Of a DNA stretch of 24,078 nucleotides, positions 8,049 to 18,986 are shown piece after piece. Source of the stretch: Gammaproteobacteria bacterium. GTDB lineage: Bacteria > Pseudomonadota > Gammaproteobacteria > Ga0077536. The notes beneath the pieces are model-generated. The model did not search any database and was not told where the DNA came from. It was given only the letters and a program-made list of their open reading frames with translations. The stretch lies in the NCBI GenBank assembly GCA_024235015.1, contig JACKNG010000012.1, positions 1-24,078 on the forward strand, read 5' to 3'. How positions within the stretch are numbered: the first letter of the stretch is position 1; the number at the start of each line of letters is the position of its first letter. The translations under genes were made by a program, and so were the position numbers.

Positions 8049-8076
8049 GTAGCGGCGCGGCGGGATTGATCCTTTA
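8049..8076 (-). promoter_or_regulatory. Weak sigma-28-like promoter before the diguanylate cyclase
   Basis: TAAAG (8076-8072), 15 nt, then GCCGCTAC (8056-8049) on the minus strand. This resembles the two better-placed copies at 13529-13555 and 20826-20852. The TAA of TAAAG is also the stop codon of the LamG gene. Spacing is one base longer and the predicted transcript would start almost at the Shine-Dalgarno sequence, so this is the weakest copy. Confidence 0.2.
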
Positions 8077-10923
8077 AGGACAGCCGGATACGTCGATCGA
8101 AACGCCGTCGATCAGGACTTCGTCGTAGGCGCCCAGGTTGACGGACCCGAGGAACAGCAAGCCCGAGCGACGATTGGCCCAGGCCGAGACGTCGACGGTG
8201 AGGGTCTGCGTCGTCGAATCCGTCCCCGGGCCGGCGATACGGGCGACCTCGTTGCCGGTCATGCTCGCGGGATCGCCGACGTAGACGGCGACGTAATCGC
8301 CGGTGTCGTCGAGGCCCACGCGGCGGTAGCGCACGGTGAGCCGGGCATGGCTATGGCCGGTGGCATCGAAGACCCGCCCGGCCCCTTCCCCACCGCCATC
8401 ATTGTCACGCACCCTGAGCCAGTTCGAACCGTTCTGCGCGACGATGGCCTCGTCGCCGAAGACCGGGCCGTCGTTCTCGTTCCACTCCAGCCAGTCGCCG
8501 TCCCAGGCCAGGTCGCCGCGCGAACCGCCGTAGCCACCGCTGGTGAAGTCGTCGGCGAAGCTGCCGCTGCAGGCCCCGGCGGGCGCGGCAGCCAGGGCGT
8601 CGGCGTAGATGGCGGCGATGGTTTCCTCCGGCAGGGCCCGGCCATACAGGCGCACGTCGTCGAGCGCCCCCGTCCACGCATCGCCTTCGTACTCGCTGGA
8701 GCCGAAAAAGAGATCACGCGCATTCGTCGCCGGTGTGCCGGTGAGCCCGGCGTTGGCCACCAGGGTACCGTCTACGTACCCCCTGAGGCGGCCGCCGCTC
8801 GCCTCGACGACGACGACGACATGATGCCAGTCGCCCGCCACGAAACCGTTGCCCAGGGTGACTTCACGCAGCGTGCCGGCCTGCAGGGCGAACAGCAGTG
8901 CACCGTTGCGCAGTTCGAGGTGGTAGTTGAGAGCCCCGGCATCCTTGCCTTTGGACAACAGCGCGCCATTGGCGCCGTCGTAGCGGAACCACAGCGCCAG
9001 GGCGAAATCACCGTCGAGATCGAGACCTGCGGCATCCGCCACCTGCACGTCACGGCCCGTGAACGCGAGCGCATTGCCGTCCTGCCCGGCAATCCAGTGC
9101 GGTACTGCCACGCTGCCGTCGTGGCCGCCGACGTTGTCGGCTGCCACGCTGCCGCTGTCCTCGTCGAGGCGCCAGTGGGCGACCAGTTCATGGTCGCTGT
9201 CGGTCAACACGGCGTAGGCCTGCGAGCCCCAGGCCGTGACGAGGTGCGCGCAGCTCGTTCCGTCGATGGCGCTCTCGGCGTTGTCACTGAGCGCGAACGC
9301 CGCCGTGTCGTAGCTCGACAACAGGTTGCCGTCGAAATCGACGATGAAGTTCCCGGCGTAGCGATCGCTGACCAGCAGCTTGTCGGTTCCCGGCAGGTGG
9401 GCGACGCCGTTGGGCCAGGTCGTGAACGCCGCGAGGTCGATGCTGTGACGCAGGCTGCCGTCGACGTCGACCAGGTGCACGGCCGGCGCGACCTGTCCGT
9501 TCTTGTTCACCCGGGTGGCGATGGCCAGGGTGCCGTCCCAGGTGCCGGAGGCGCTGCCATCGACGAAGGCCAGGCCTTCCGGCGCGCTGGTATAGGCGCC
9601 GGTGTTGAAAGACCCGGTCGAGGCGCCGTCGGCGCCATGGAGATGCACGCGCTTGGCGCTGTAGTAGGACACGGCGAGCTTGCCGGCCTGCGCGCCGCTG
9701 GCGATGTAGGCGACGCCGCGCGGCTGGCTGGCAGCGGCCGCGTGCGTGGCCAGGACCGTGCCGTCGGGGGCGGCCAGTACCAATGCCCCGGCGGTCCAGT
9801 CCAGCGCCACCACGCCACCCCCCGCGGGCACGTCGACGCCCAGGACCGTGGCCTCCTCGGGTACCGATTCCACGGCCATCAGCCCGCTTACGCCGAGCGT
9901 TGCCGCGCTGACCCGCCCGATCTCGAGATCGGGCACGAAATCGGCGCTGCACTGGGGGGCTGCCGTGACCGGCACGCAGTCGACGCCGCAGGCGCAGCGA
10001 TATGCCAGCACCAGGCGCGGCCGCCGCGTGCTGTCGCTGTCTTCGCTGCTGGCGAACTCGGGGGTCGATCCCGACGCCGGCCCGTCCAGGCGGATACCGT
10101 GGTTGGCACGCATTCCGTCCCGCCACTCGCGTACCCACGCGGTGACGTCGAGGCTGACCCAGCTGCCCGCCGCCACGGTCGCCGTCACCGCGCTGCCGTC
10201 GTCGACAGTGCCGCCGGCGCTCGACCAGGCGGTGCTGCCATCGCGGCTCGCCCAGGTCGCGCCATCGGCCGGCGAGCAGCTGCCGTCCGTGCAGCTGCCC
10301 TCGACCCAGGCCTCGGTCAGCGGGCGTGCCGTCACCGTGCCGCTGCCATTGGTCGCGTAGAGCTCGAGGCTGGCGGTGACGATGGTGGCGTCGTCGGGCA
10401 GGTCGTCGAGTGCCGTCGCGACGAGCACGTGGCGCGCGTCGCTCGCCTGCAGGCGGGTCGCCGCGCCGTGGTTCTCGCCCGGCTTGTCCCCGTCGAGCAG
10501 GGTGTCGCGGAACACCGTCTCGCCCTGCAGTGTGAGGCCATGTGTATCACCGCCATAGGCGAGCACCCCGCTGACCACGCGCGCACGCGCGCTGCCGTCG
10601 GTGCCGGTCACCGTGGCGGTCATGGTCACCGGCGAGCCGTTGTCCGGGCTGAAGGCGACGCTGTAGGTGTAGTCGCCGAAGCTCGTCGCGCCGATACCGT
10701 AAGCACTGCAAGTGTCCTGCGCCGTGAGGCTCCAGCGCCCGTGCGCGAGCGCCGCTTCGAGTGCGTAGTCGGCAGCCTGCGCAGCGCGCCCGGCATCGAT
10801 GCGACGAACTTCGGCGGCCTGTTCGAGATTGAGCAGTACCGCCACCACGGCAACCAGTAGCAGCAGCATCACCACCGGCAGCAGCACGACCCCGCCGGCG
10901 CGCGCCGGCCGTGACACGCTCAC
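8074..10923 (-). CDS. Large GspK/MshP-position tip protein with DNRLRE, propeller and LamG domains
   Basis: A 949-residue secreted, probably pilus-associated protein. Residues 9-32 are a pilin-like hydrophobic helix following ARAG. It lacks the usual Glu at +5, as GspK-type tip pseudopilins do. A DNRLRE-like domain follows (about 130-310: ATRLQASDARHVLVA, WVSLDVTAWVREWRDG). Next is a repeat region resembling NHL/beta-propeller blades (about 340-575: PRGVAYIASG, PEGLAFVDGS, PNGVAHLPGT). Then a LamG/concanavalin-like domain (about 580-775: LVAHWRLDEDSG, ALWFRYDG, GDWHHVVVVVE, LDDVRLYGRALPEETI) and a C-terminal beta-sandwich (about 786-949). MSHA loci often end with MshP and a LamG-containing MshQ; this looks like both in one polypeptide. 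The likely role is adhesion at the pilus tip (inference). GTG start, overlapping the previous stop by 4 nt (GTGA). Confidence 0.82.
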   Translation of the reverse strand: MSVSRPARAGGVVLLPVVMLLLLVAVVAVLLNLEQAAEVRRIDAGRAAQAADYALEAALAHGRWSLTAQDTCSAYGIGATSFGDYTYSVAFSPDNGSPVTMTATVTGTDGSARARVVSGVLAYGGDTHGLTLQGETVFRDTLLDGDKPGENHGAATRLQASDARHVLVATALDDLPDDATIVTASLELYATNGSGTVTARPLTEAWVEGSCTDGSCSPADGATWASRDGSTAWSSAGGTVDDGSAVTATVAAGSWVSLDVTAWVREWRDGMRANHGIRLDGPASGSTPEFASSEDSDSTRRPRLVLAYRCACGVDCVPVTAAPQCSADFVPDLEIGRVSAATLGVSGLMAVESVPEEATVLGVDVPAGGGVVALDWTAGALVLAAPDGTVLATHAAAASQPRGVAYIASGAQAGKLAVSYYSAKRVHLHGADGASTGSFNTGAYTSAPEGLAFVDGSASGTWDGTLAIATRVNKNGQVAPAVHLVDVDGSLRHSIDLAAFTTWPNGVAHLPGTDKLLVSDRYAGNFIVDFDGNLLSSYDTAAFALSDNAESAIDGTSCAHLVTAWGSQAYAVLTDSDHELVAHWRLDEDSGSVAADNVGGHDGSVAVPHWIAGQDGNALAFTGRDVQVADAAGLDLDGDFALALWFRYDGANGALLSKGKDAGALNYHLELRNGALLFALQAGTLREVTLGNGFVAGDWHHVVVVVEASGGRLRGYVDGTLVANAGLTGTPATNARDLFFGSSEYEGDAWTGALDDVRLYGRALPEETIAAIYADALAAAPAGACSGSFADDFTSGGYGGSRGDLAWDGDWLEWNENDGPVFGDEAIVAQNGSNWLRVRDNDGGGEGAGRVFDATGHSHARLTVRYRRVGLDDTGDYVAVYVGDPASMTGNEVARIAGPGTDSTTQTLTVDVSAWANRRSGLLFLGSVNLGAYDEVLIDGVSIDVSGCP

Positions 10924-11897
10924 TGCCCTGCCCCGACCCGCGCCGTGGCGCTGACCTCGAGCGCGTCGAGTTCGGCGCTGGCGACATAGCGCAGGGTCAC
11001 CGTCACGCTGTCGTAACGTGCACCCGGTACCACCCGGCGCTCGACGGCGAAATACTCGACGTCTTCGGCAATGGCCGTTTCGACGTAGTCGGCGCCGGTC
11101 ACGCTGCTGTCACCGTCGGTGTCCCAGGGCACCGGCACCCGCTTCATCAAGGTGCTGCCAGCGAGGAAGTAGACCACGGTGTCGAGCCAGTCCTCGTCGA
11201 CCAGGCCATCCTCGTCGTCGTCGTCGACGCTGCCCTCGTCGGTGGCGCCGTCGCCGTCGTCGTCGATGCCGGCGATACCGGGGGCGCCGTCGCCGTTCAT
11301 GTCGGCGCCGGGATCCTCGTCGATGCTGCCGTCGCCGTCGTTGTCGAGGCCGTCGAGGGGGTCCTCGTCCTGGTGCGGTGAGCCGTTGCCGCCGCTTTCG
11401 TCGTCGTCGGGAACCGCGGGCTTGGGCAGGTCGGCGCTGCCGTTGCCGTTGTCGTCGATGCCGCCGATGCCGTTTACGCCGTCGTCGTTCATGTCCGCCG
11501 GCCAGTCCTCGTCGACGCGGCCGTCGTGGTCGTTGTCGGCATCGGCATAGCCGTCGCCGTTGCGATCGACGCTGGCGTCGAGGGCGAAGGCGAGTACCGC
11601 CCCGGGATCGCCGGCGCCGACGGTTTCCTGGCGCGGATTCTCGGCCCAGGCGGTGGCCGGATCGTCGGCGAGCGGCAGCACCAGGCGCGAAGATCGGCGC
11701 AGCGCCCCGGTCATGTCGGCCAGCGCGAATTGCGCCTGCTCGAGCCGCTCGGCGGTGGCCTGGTGGACCGTGCGACTGCGCGCCAAGGTCGTGCTCACCC
11801 CGCTGAGCCCGGCCAGTACGATGGCGGCCAGGGCGGCGGTGACCAGGATCTCGACGAAACTGTAACCGGCCTGGCAGCGCATGGCGGCGGTGCTCAA
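10920..11897 (-). CDS. Minor pilin (GspJ/MshO position) with acidic calcium-type repeat insertion
   Basis: A 325-residue prepilin. The N-terminus AG|YSFVEILVTAALAAIVL has a type III signal: cleavage after Gly11 puts Glu at +5, followed by a hydrophobic helix. Residues about 50-105 and 238-325 look like an ordinary GspJ/MshO/PilW minor pilin. Between them (111-239) lies a block of about 130 residues dominated by Asp and Gly, with DxDxDG-type loops arranged in repeats. This is far longer than any insertion in standard GspJ proteins. The calcium-binding role is inferred from the loop pattern. It overlaps its neighbours by 4 nt on both sides, which places it in the G-H-I-J-K pilin order. Confidence 0.82.
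   Translation of the reverse strand: MSTAAMRCQAGYSFVEILVTAALAAIVLAGLSGVSTTLARSRTVHQATAERLEQAQFALADMTGALRRSSRLVLPLADDPATAWAENPRQETVGAGDPGAVLAFALDASVDRNGDGYADADNDHDGRVDEDWPADMNDDGVNGIGGIDDNGNGSADLPKPAVPDDDESGGNGSPHQDEDPLDGLDNDGDGSIDEDPGADMNGDGAPGIAGIDDDGDGATDEGSVDDDDEDGLVDEDWLDTVVYFLAGSTLMKRVPVPWDTDGDSSVTGADYVETAIAEDVEYFAVERRVVPGARYDSVTVTLRYVASAELDALEVSATARVGAGQ
11181..11567 (-). repeat. Asp/Gly-rich repeat encoding putative calcium-binding loops
   Basis: In the minor pilin, residues 127-156 and 191-220 are repeat copies (18 of 30 identical by eye) sharing DED--ADMN-DG--GI-GIDD-G-G. A further element, DNDHDGRVDED, DNDGDGSIDED and DDDEDGLVDED, occurs three times. The longer period is about 64 residues. 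At DNA level this produces dense gtcgtc runs on the plus strand. The pattern resembles thrombospondin type 3 or dockerin-like loops. Confidence 0.75.
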
Positions 11898-12307
11898 GGC
11901 GCGACCAGCGAGGACGTGGCGAGCGGGGTGGCGTCGATGGCCACGCGCACCGCGAGCAGGTCGGGGTCGGCCCCGGTGCTGCCGTCGCCATCAGCGTCGG
12001 CGTCGTCGCCGTCCCAGGCCTGCACGTAGACCAGGCAGCGCGGCGCGGCATCGGGGGCGTCTGACAAGCCGCCGGCCACCCCCGGCGCGGTGACATGGGC
12101 CGCGAGCGTGCTGTAGGGCCGGGCCAAGGTCTCTTCCATGCAGGACCCGAGGCGCAGGCGGGCGGCCATTTCGTCCCCCGCCAGCGCGGCCAGGCGCCCC
12201 CCCTGCCCCAACGCTTCCAGTGCCGGCGCCAGGCACACGGCCAGCACCACGATGGCGGTGAGCAGTTCGACGTAACCGAAACCCTGCGCCGCCGTGCAGG
12301 TCTTCAT
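11894..12307 (-). CDS. Minor pilin, GspI/MshD/PilV-like
   Basis: A 137-residue prepilin. AAQG|FGYVELLTAIVVLAVCLAP shows a prepilin peptidase site with Glu at +5 when cleaved after QG. The globular part is short, with cysteines at about 56 and 90 that could form a disulfide, and an acidic segment DGDDADADGDG near residues 99-109 that echoes the loops of the next gene. Length and position second after the major pilin fit GspI. It overlaps both neighbours by 4 nt. Confidence 0.78.
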   Translation of the reverse strand: MKTCTAAQGFGYVELLTAIVVLAVCLAPALEALGQGGRLAALAGDEMAARLRLGSCMEETLARPYSTLAAHVTAPGVAGGLSDAPDAAPRCLVYVQAWDGDDADADGDGSTGADPDLLAVRVAIDATPLATSSLVAP

Positions 12308-12861
12308 TGCAGCGTCACCCGCCCGGTCAGCGCATCGACCGCGACCGTGAAGCGGCTCGCGCCGATGACCACGCCGAGGTCGCAGGCGGAAAGGAAATAA
12401 CGGGTCGCGGTCTGCGGCTTGTACCAGAACGGCAGGCCCTGGGCATCGAACAGGACGGCGTCCTTGCCGCCGGTACTTACGTAGGTGAACGGCTTGCCGG
12501 TGGCGACGAGGTCGGCGCGCGCGGCCAGGCCACCCCGCCCCGGGCGCACGATGTAGTCGGCCTTGGTCACGGGGTCGATGGCGGTGGCCGAGAGGTCGAG
12601 CGGGCTGGCCGTGATATCCGTGCTGAACACGCGTGCGGTGTTGGCCACGAGATCGATCTCGACCCCGTGCACGGCCCCGCTGCGCAACGCCATTGCCCGC
12701 GCGTCGCGCAAGAGGGTGGCGAGGCGATCGGCGGCGGCGTGGGCCTGGACCTCGTCGATCGGCCGGACATCCGGCTGGGCGATGGCGGCGAGGATGACGA
12801 GGATGGCGATGGCGAGCACCATCTCCACCAGCAGGTAACCGCGAACCCGATGCTGCATCAT
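12304..12861 (-). CDS. Minor pilin, GspH/FimT/MshC-like
   Basis: A 185-residue prepilin. RG|YLLVEMVLAIAILVILAAI is a prepilin peptidase site with Glu at +5. ADRLATLLRDARAMALRSGAVHGVEI (about 44-69) is the signature helix region of GspH/FimT proteins, followed by a beta-rich C-terminus ending ALTGRVTLQ. Two adjacent ATGs (12861 and 12858) are possible starts; GGAG about 10 nt upstream serves either. It lies 78 bp downstream of the major pilin gene and overlaps the next gene by 4 nt. Confidence 0.83.
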   Translation of the reverse strand: MMQHRVRGYLLVEMVLAIAILVILAAIAQPDVRPIDEVQAHAAADRLATLLRDARAMALRSGAVHGVEIDLVANTARVFSTDITASPLDLSATAIDPVTKADYIVRPGRGGLAARADLVATGKPFTYVSTGGKDAVLFDAQGLPFWYKPQTATRYFLSACDLGVVIGASRFTVAVDALTGRVTLQ

Positions 12862-12939
12862 GGTCGCGGTTCTCCGGGGTTCCGGGTCGGGGCCGCCGCG
12901 ATCAGCAACCGCAGCGGCATCCGGTCTGGGCGACGTGCG

Positions 12940-13485
12940 TCAGCGGTCGTCGTAGTCCGTGTGGTCGGCGATGAACTGGCCGGTCTTGGTGTCGAACTTC
13001 CAACCACCGTTGGTCGACGCCGAGGTCATGCCGAGCGCGCCCGCGGTCGACATCGAGAGCGTCGCCACCGCGGTCATGGGGTTGGCCGGCAGTGCCGCCT
13101 TCTTGAGATAGGGGCCGTACTTGAAGTTCGCGTCCGACTTGGTGCAGGACTCGCCGGCGGCGTTGGTGTACTTCGACAGCTGGTCGAGGAACGCCTGGGC
13201 AGAAGCCGCCGCACCGGTACCCGTGGCCCCGCTCGGGCCGGCCGCGCAGGCCGTGCCGATCGAAGTCGCCGCACCAGGGTAAGCACCGTGCTGTTGATAG
13301 TAGAGATCGACGGCGCCACGCATGTTGGCGAGGTTGGCGTCGAGCGAGGACAACTTGGCGTCATCGGTCGTGGCCGAGAACTGGGGCACCACGATCGCGG
13401 CCAGGATGGCCAGGATGATGACGACGATGAGCAGTTCGACCAGGGTGAAACCCTTTTCCATGCCCGTGTTGCGTGAATGTTCCAT
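12940..13485 (-). CDS. mshA: Major pilin, GspG/MshA-like
   Basis: The likely main pilus subunit. KG|FTLVELLIVVIILAILAAI is a textbook type IV pilin/pseudopilin signal with Glu at +5, followed by VPQFS. The globular part has two cysteines, YLKKAALPANPM (a GspG-like LPxNP motif) and GGWKFDTKTGQFI near the C-terminus. Three in-frame ATGs exist (13500, 13485, 13461). The middle one is used here (181 residues, 12-residue leader) because GGGT lies 9 nt upstream and the last would leave only a 4-residue leader; the choice is uncertain. It follows the GspF-like gene after a 164-bp gap with its own promoter candidate, as expected for an abundantly made subunit. Confidence 0.87.
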   Translation of the reverse strand: MEHSRNTGMEKGFTLVELLIVVIILAILAAIVVPQFSATTDDAKLSSLDANLANMRGAVDLYYQQHGAYPGAATSIGTACAAGPSGATGTGAAASAQAFLDQLSKYTNAAGESCTKSDANFKYGPYLKKAALPANPMTAVATLSMSTAGALGMTSASTNGGWKFDTKTGQFIADHTDYDDR

Positions 13486-13528
13486 TGCTGCGGTACCCAT
13501 ACTGAGTTGCGCCGAGAGTTCACACCCT

Positions 13529-13555
13529 GTAGCGGGTGGCTGCGACGGATCTTTA
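13529..13555 (-). promoter_or_regulatory. Sigma-28-like promoter before the major pilin
   Basis: On the minus strand, TAAAGATC (13555-13548), 11 nt, then CCCGCTAC (13536-13529). The sigma-28 (FliA) consensus is TAAAGTTT-N11-GCCGATAA, so the -35 matches at five core positions and the -10 at five of eight with exact spacing. A start near 13522 would give a leader of about 37 nt to the chosen ATG. The same pattern occurs before the sensor kinase gene. Confidence 0.4.
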
Positions 13556-13649
13556 GCAGGCGGAAAAAACGACCGTGGAAGGAAGCGCCGGTGTTGCGTG
13601 TCGACTCCCTCGCCACCGCGCTCTCCATCTGCTCCGCCGTTCGCGCGGG

Positions 13650-14777
13650 TCAGTGCATGCCGTGGGCGAGCTTGAAGATGGGCAGGATCAGTGAGCTCAC
13701 GATGAGCCCCACCACCCCGCCCATGATCAGCAGCATGGCTGGCTCGACCACCTTGCTCAGGGTGACCAGGGTGCGCTTGAGTTCGCGCTGGTAATGATCG
13801 GCGAGCCGCGCGCTGACCAGCGCCAGGTCGCCGGTCTCCTCGCCGGTGACGATCATCTGGCGGGTCAGTTCAGGCAGGAAGGCGGCGCGTTGGAACACCG
13901 GCGACATGCCCTGGCCGGCCTGCACGCTGGTGCGGACGTCCTCGATGAAGGCGCGGAAGCGCCGGTTGGGGGTCACCTCCCGGCAGGCCCCGAGCGCATC
14001 GAGCAGAGTGACGCCGTTGCCGAGCGAGAGCGACAGCGTACGCAGGGTCTGGACCAGGTAGAAGCGCACCATGATCAGGCGCAGGCCGACGGCTTCGCCG
14101 GCCCAGTCGTGCAGGCGGGCGGCGCCGGCCGGGCTGCCCGCCCAGCGCACGACCGCGACCAGGGCGCCCAGGCACACGGGCGCAAGCCACCACGACTGGG
14201 CCAGCAGCACGTCGCTCGACCACATCAGCACCCGCGTGGTCATTGGCAGCTCGTCGGCGATACCGGCGAAGAGGTCGCCGAAGCGCGGGAACACCACGGT
14301 GAGGACGAAGATCACCACCGCGATCGAGAACACGACCAGGAACAGCGGGTAGGAGAACGCCGACTTGAGCTGGCTGACCAGTTCGTCGTTCTGCTCGTCG
14401 ACGGCCAGCAAGTGGCCGAGCGCACGCTGCAGGTAGCCGCCCTGCTCTGCGGCCGCGACCAGCGCCACGTAGGTGCCGTCGAACAGCGCCGGGTAACACT
14501 CGAGCGCGGCGGCGAAGGTCGCGCCCTCGTTGATCTCGGTGGCCAGGCCATTGAGCACGTCGCGCAGGTCGCCGTCGCCGGTCTGCGCACGCAGGCTCTC
14601 CAGCGCCGGTAACAGGGCCATGCCGGTATCCAGCAGCAAGGCGAGCTGCTCGGTAAAGAAGCGTCGCCGCGCGCGGCGGTTGCCGCCGCCGATACGCCGC
14701 CCGCCCCGGGCGACCGCCGGCGCCGCGACGGCCGGCGTCGCGTGGGCAACGCCGACGTTGCCGAGTTCGATCGCCAT
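13650..14777 (-). CDS. mshG: MshG/PilC/GspF-like inner-membrane platform protein
   Basis: A 375-residue integral membrane protein on which the assembly ATPase acts. It has two T2SSF domains: the first at about 40-165 (FFTEQLALLLDTGMALLPALE, FAAALECYPALFD, AAAEQGGYL), the second at about 240-365 (QTLRTLSLSLGNGVTLLDAL, ETGDLALVSARLADHYQRE, VEPAMLLIMGGVVG). Membrane segments are near 143-163, 193-212 and 345-368. The N-terminal 35 residues are Ala/Gly/Arg-rich and not conserved in the family. It starts 5 bp after the ATPase stop codon, so the two are co-translated. Confidence 0.94.
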   Translation of the reverse strand: MAIELGNVGVAHATPAVAAPAVARGGRRIGGGNRRARRRFFTEQLALLLDTGMALLPALESLRAQTGDGDLRDVLNGLATEINEGATFAAALECYPALFDGTYVALVAAAEQGGYLQRALGHLLAVDEQNDELVSQLKSAFSYPLFLVVFSIAVVIFVLTVVFPRFGDLFAGIADELPMTTRVLMWSSDVLLAQSWWLAPVCLGALVAVVRWAGSPAGAARLHDWAGEAVGLRLIMVRFYLVQTLRTLSLSLGNGVTLLDALGACREVTPNRRFRAFIEDVRTSVQAGQGMSPVFQRAAFLPELTRQMIVTGEETGDLALVSARLADHYQRELKRTLVTLSKVVEPAMLLIMGGVVGLIVSSLILPIFKLAHGMH

Positions 14778-14782
14778 ACCGC

Positions 14783-16805
<2,023 letters not shown>

Positions 16806-16816
<11 letters not shown>

Positions 16817-18986
16817 GCGCGAGCTCCGTGGGGTCGGCGGCAAGCCCGGCGATCTTGACCGCCAGCGGCCCTGGCTTGTCGAACAGGTAGCCCTGCAGGT
16901 AGTCGACCCGCAGGTCGCGCAGCATCGCCCGCGTCGCCTGGTCTTCGACGAACTCGGCCACCGTCTTCAAGCCCAGCGCGTGGGCGAGACGGTTGATGAC
17001 GTCGACGAAGGTGCGATCGAAGGTGCTCGAGGTCATGCGCTTGACGAAGCTGCCGTCGATCTTGACCACGTCCACGGGCAGGCTGCGCAGGTAGCCGAAG
17101 GAGCTCATGCCGCTGCCGAAATCGTCGAGCGCAATGCGGCAACCGGCCTCGCGCAGGCGTGCCAGCATCTCGAAACCATGGGTCAGGTTGGCGACCGCGG
17201 CCGTTTCGGTCACCTCCACGCACAGCGCCGTGGCCGGCACGCCGTAGTGGGCCAGCCAGCCGAGGATGTTGTCGGCGAGCCCGGCCATGCCCATCGACTG
17301 GCCGGACACGTTGACCGCCGCGCGCAGCGCTCGCCCACCCCGACCGAAATGAGCACCGAGGGCCGCGATGGTGTGCTCGATGATCCAGCGATCGAGTTCC
17401 GGCATCAGGCGGTAGGCTTCGGCCACGGGGATGAAGACTCCGGGCGACACCAAGGTGCCGTCACCGGCACGCAGGCGCACCAGGACTTCCATGTACGGCA
17501 CCTCGTCGCCCGCGTCGCCCGCCGGCACGATGGCCTGGGCGAACAGCTCCAGGCCCGCGCCCTTGAGCGCGCGGCGCAGCAGGCCGACGACGTCGAGCTG
17601 CTCGCGCTGTTCGTTGATCGCAGCGTCGCCGGCGCCATGCACCACCGCGACGCCACCGCCCAGGGACTTGGCTTCGCGCAACGCGATGTCGGCGATGGTG
17701 AACACCGCTTCCGAATCCGCGGTCTCGGCATCGATCAGGCTGCCGCCGATGCTGACCCCGATCTCGAGCGCCTGGCCCTGGTGGAAGAAACCGAGCTGGC
17801 GCATGGTCTGGCAGATCCGCGCCCCGAACGCCTCCACTGCCGCGCGCGTCGGCAACTCCACGACCAGGGCGAACTCGTCGGCGCCGAGGCGACCGACCCG
17901 CGGCGAGGTCTCGGCGTCGAGGCGCGGCAGGATCTGGGCGACGTGGCGCAGGAGATCGTCGGCCGTGCTCATGCCGACCTGGTTGTTGAGCACCTGGAAA
18001 TTGTCGATGTCGAGGACCAGCAGGGCGCGCACCGCTGCGTCCTCCGCGGCGGTACCGATGCAATCATCGATCAGGGCCTCGATGCCGCGGCGGTTGAGCG
18101 CACCGGTCAGGTGATCGCGGCTGTGCTGGAGCAGCTTGGCCACCTCGGTCGCGACGACTTCGCACATGCGACGGTCGCTGTTGGTGAAATGCGGACGCGC
18201 CAGCGGCCGCGCGAACAACAGCAGGCCGACGGTGCGCTGCCCTTCGATACGAATGGGGGTGGCACACAGCTTGTAGTCGGCCGCGATGTCGGACTGCAGC
18301 CAGTCGATGACGTCATCGCGGTTGAGGACCAGCGTGGTCGGATCGGTGTTCAGGTAATCGAGCATGGCCCGCGCGACCAGGCGGGCTTCGTCCTCGTCGA
18401 GTTCGATGAGCGCCGTGCGTGCATCGAGACAGGTGTCCTGGTCCGGCACGTAGAACAGGACGAGGTCGAGATCGAGGTGGGCGCGGGTGGTCTCGGCGAG
18501 TTCGTGCAGCGCATCGCGCACGCGCGCCGGGTTGCCGATCTGGCGGTGATCGAGTTCGTAGACGAAATTGAGTTCCTCGTAACGGGTCGCCAGTTCCTGC
18601 GACATGCCTTCGAGCACTTCACTCTTGCCGAGGTCGCTCTCGACCAGTGCTGCCACGCGCCGAAACACCTCGGCGAGGTGGTCGTCGGCGGGTCGGGCGG
18701 GCGGCAACAGCAGGCTCAGCCACAGCGGCTCGGCGGCCGCGCCATGGCTCACGCACGTGCGCAGGGCGGCGCGATCAGCCCCGTCGGACCAGTGACTGAC
18801 GCCATCGGCGAGAGCCTCGCCGAGATCGACCAGGGTCGCGTCGACGGGCGTCGCGACCGCCACCGAGCTCGCCAGCAGCTCACCCTCCAGGGTTTCGAAG
18901 CGCAGTTCCGCGCCGGCGCCACAGACGCTCCCGAGCAAGTCGGCGTAGGGCAGCAGGTCGAAATCGCGCAGGCTGTCGCGGTTCAT
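16806..18986 (-). CDS. GAF-like/GGDEF/EAL c-di-GMP protein
   Basis: A 726-residue soluble protein. The N-terminal 130 residues are unrecognised, a GAF-like region covers about 150-290, a GGDEF domain about 290-450 and an EAL domain about 465-710. The cyclase signature is degenerate, GADEF at 368-372, though DIDNFQVLNN is kept. The EAL domain appears complete: MEVLVR (E500), NVSG (N559), EVTET, LDDFGSGMSSF (D621, D622), VKIDGSFV (K642), AEFVED and QGYLFDKP. The likely activity is c-di-GMP hydrolysis, possibly tuned by the GGDEF domain. Starting at 18986 it overlaps the receiver gene by 4 nt (ATGA) and ends inside the start of the ATPase gene, so it is coupled to the c-di-GMP-binding motor. It takes the place of MshH/CsrD found in some MSHA loci, but is not clearly its orthologue. 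Confidence 0.92.

Noticed and set aside
8347..10860. 837-codon plus-strand open frame opposite the LamG gene
   Set aside because: Shadow frame; the minus strand shows coherent domains and a coupled GTGA start.
11211..11470. gtcgtc-type simple repeat read as a microsatellite
   Set aside because: It is the codon pattern of Asp/Gly loops in the minor pilin, with protein-level repeats and variable codons, not a simple DNA repeat.
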